Positions 62,795 through 64,000 of a DNA stretch of 64,000 bases are shown in pieces. Position numbers and translations under genes: made by a program. Each line of letters starts with the position of its first letter. The first letter of the stretch is position 1. The DNA is from Parabacteroides chinchillae (lineage in GTDB: Bacteria > Bacteroidota > Bacteroidia > Bacteroidales > Tannerellaceae), in NCBI RefSeq assembly GCF_900108035.1, contig NZ_FNVS01000001.1, forward strand, positions 372,001 to 436,000. The letters run 5' to 3'. A model generated the notes under the pieces. The model made no database searches and had not been told where the DNA came from. It saw only the letters and a list, made by a program, of their open reading frames with translations.

Positions 62795-64000
62795 ATGAAG
62801 ATTCGTGCGATAGCTGCACTGCTATTTATATTACTATCATTAAGTGCTTTCGGGCAAGGACATATAAAAGTAACCGGATACGTTCGTGATGCGGACGGTA
62901 ATCCTTTGGAATTGGTGAACATCCGGGTTAAAGGAACTTTAAACGGAGCCATGACTAATGAAAAAGGATACTATTCCATATCTGTTGCATCAGGAGACTC
63001 GATTGCCCTCATATATTCCTGTCTCGGATATAATAAAGCCGAAAGAATAATACCTCAGGCAATCACAGACATGAGGTTAAACGTGCAAATGAATTATACA
63101 GCCTTAGAGTTGAATGAAGTTTCCGTCACTGCCATTCGTAAGCAGACTACAACAATGGAAACAATGAATGCCGACAAAATAAAATTACTTCCCGACCCGG
63201 CAGGAGGAAGTATAGAAAGTCTTGTAGTTACATTTGCCGGAGTGTCATCCAACAACGAATTAAGTTCACAATACTCCGTACGTGGAGGCAGTTATGACGA
63301 AAACATTGTTTATGTAAACGGCATTGAAGTATTCCGTCCTCTATTAATCCGTTCAGGGCAACAGGAAGGGCTAAGTTTTATTAATCCGGACTTAACCGAA
63401 TCCGTAAATTTTGCAGCCGGAGGTTTTGAAGCCAGTTTCGGAGACAAGATGAGTTCGGTTCTGGATATCACTTATAAAAAACCAAAAGCGCTTGAAGGTT
63501 CGGTTTCTGCCAGTTTATTAGGAGCCAGTGCTTATGTTGGAAGTGCTTCCGGTAAATTTACACAGGTAACGGGCATCCGTTATAAAACAGGCCGCACATT
63601 ATTAAAAACAATGGATACAGATGCCGAATATGACCCGAACTTTATAGATGCACAAACATATATGACCTATAAACCGGCACCGAAATGGGAAGTCAACTTT
63701 TTAGGCAACTTGTCGGTAAACAATTATAAATTCATACCTCATAACAGGGAAACCACTTTTGGCACTATTTCAAACCCAAAGAATTTCACCGTATACTTTG
63801 ACGGACAAGAAAGAGATAAATTCCAGACTATGTTTGGAGCACTTACCCTTAAATACCAACCGAATGATAATACGGAAGTAGGTTTACAAGCTTCTGCTTT
63901 CAACAGTAAAGAAGAAGAAAGTTATGATATTTCGGGAGAATACTGGTTAAGTGAAAACGGAGCCGAAGATGCCGGAGATAATATTTCATCCGCAATGTCT
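62795..64000 (+). CDS. TonB-dependent receptor (partial, 3' end outside window)
   Basis: I translated from the ATG at 62795: 402 codons without a stop reach the window end. A signal peptide (MKIRAIAALLFILLSLSAFG) precedes a carboxypeptidase-like beta domain (GYVRDADGNPLELVNIRVKG, about 27-105), the plug (about 120-225; QYSVRGGSYDENIVYVNGIE) and the first barrel strands. It imports a substrate across the outer membrane. It is divergent from the nitroreductase-Maf operon across a 119-bp gap. Confidence 0.9.
   Translation, partial: MKIRAIAALLFILLSLSAFGQGHIKVTGYVRDADGNPLELVNIRVKGTLNGAMTNEKGYYSISVASGDSIALIYSCLGYNKAERIIPQAITDMRLNVQMNYTALELNEVSVTAIRKQTTTMETMNADKIKLLPDPAGGSIESLVVTFAGVSSNNELSSQYSVRGGSYDENIVYVNGIEVFRPLLIRSGQQEGLSFINPDLTESVNFAAGGFEASFGDKMSSVLDITYKKPKALEGSVSASLLGASAYVGSASGKFTQVTGIRYKTGRTLLKTMDTDAEYDPNFIDAQTYMTYKPAPKWEVNFLGNLSVNNYKFIPHNRETTFGTISNPKNFTVYFDGQERDKFQTMFGALTLKYQPNDNTEVGLQASAFNSKEEESYDISGEYWLSENGAEDAGDNISSAMS

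Overview
The window comes from a member of the Bacteroidales, most like Parabacteroides/Tannerellaceae; the genus is inferred and was not tested. The evidence is the TAnnTTTG -7 boxes, several with a TTG/TTTG -33 element 19-21 bp upstream. The gene set agrees: DUF4251, DUF4199, DUF3843, DUF6057-like, PG0541-type and GGGtGRT families, DUF4369-thioredoxin lipoproteins and TonB receptors with a carboxypeptidase-like N-terminal domain. It reads as chromosomal core sequence. I see no intact mobile element, prophage or CRISPR array, but several gene remnants.

Layout: 1-3194 (minus) is the end of a polysaccharide locus (Wza exporter, Wzz chain-length protein, GT4 glycosyltransferase). 3396-7765 (plus) holds a CvfB-like RNA-binding protein, a TlpA-like lipoprotein and the Fe-S scaffold / small membrane protein / GGGtGRT operon. 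7830-9200 is a gene graveyard: remnants of an acetyltransferase, a DUF393 protein and an ABC ATPase surround an intact ferredoxin-nitroreductase. 9209-17849 holds a PHP hydrolase, a TPR pseudo-protease, a four-gene export pump (TolC, HlyD, two ABC-2 permeases) whose last codons run into a 23-bp tandem hairpin array, an MFS pseudogene and an FHA protein. 18058-21041 has two L,D-transpeptidases and an unknown membrane protein with an attenuator-like leader. 21398-26893 (minus) is argB, a ModF-like double ABC ATPase, a DUF6057-like membrane protein and a CxxCH TolB-like lipoprotein. After tRNA-Gly(CCC) comes a DUF6624-like gene overlapping a truncated SPASM maturase of the grasp-with-spasm RiPP type.

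28491-39500 is dominated by an RND efflux operon (TetR, TolC, adaptor, permease), then a PG0541-type protein, a degenerate response regulator, an OYE-type reductase and an SDR. 39635-41321 is translation-related (L25, Pth, Hsp15-like). 42047-46455 is a TonB receptor with a beta-helix lipoprotein. 46567-55555 contains DUF3843, a Gfo/Idh oxidoreductase, ComB-like, DUF4251, a GHL10-like hydrolase, GcvT, PepT and a PurF homologue lacking the N-terminal cysteine. SRP RNA and tRNA-Thr(TGT) share a promoter at 55.8 kb. The window ends with DUF4199, GT2, nitroreductase, MntP, ApbE, a cupin-like protein, a minus-strand operon (nitroreductase, DUF2520, KdsC-like, Maf) and the start of another TonB receptor.

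No complete undescribed system is certain. The best leads are the GGGtGRT operon, the 21.2-kb leader, the 23-bp hairpin array, the RiPP-maturase remnant and its neighbour, and a roughly 58-nt element present twice.
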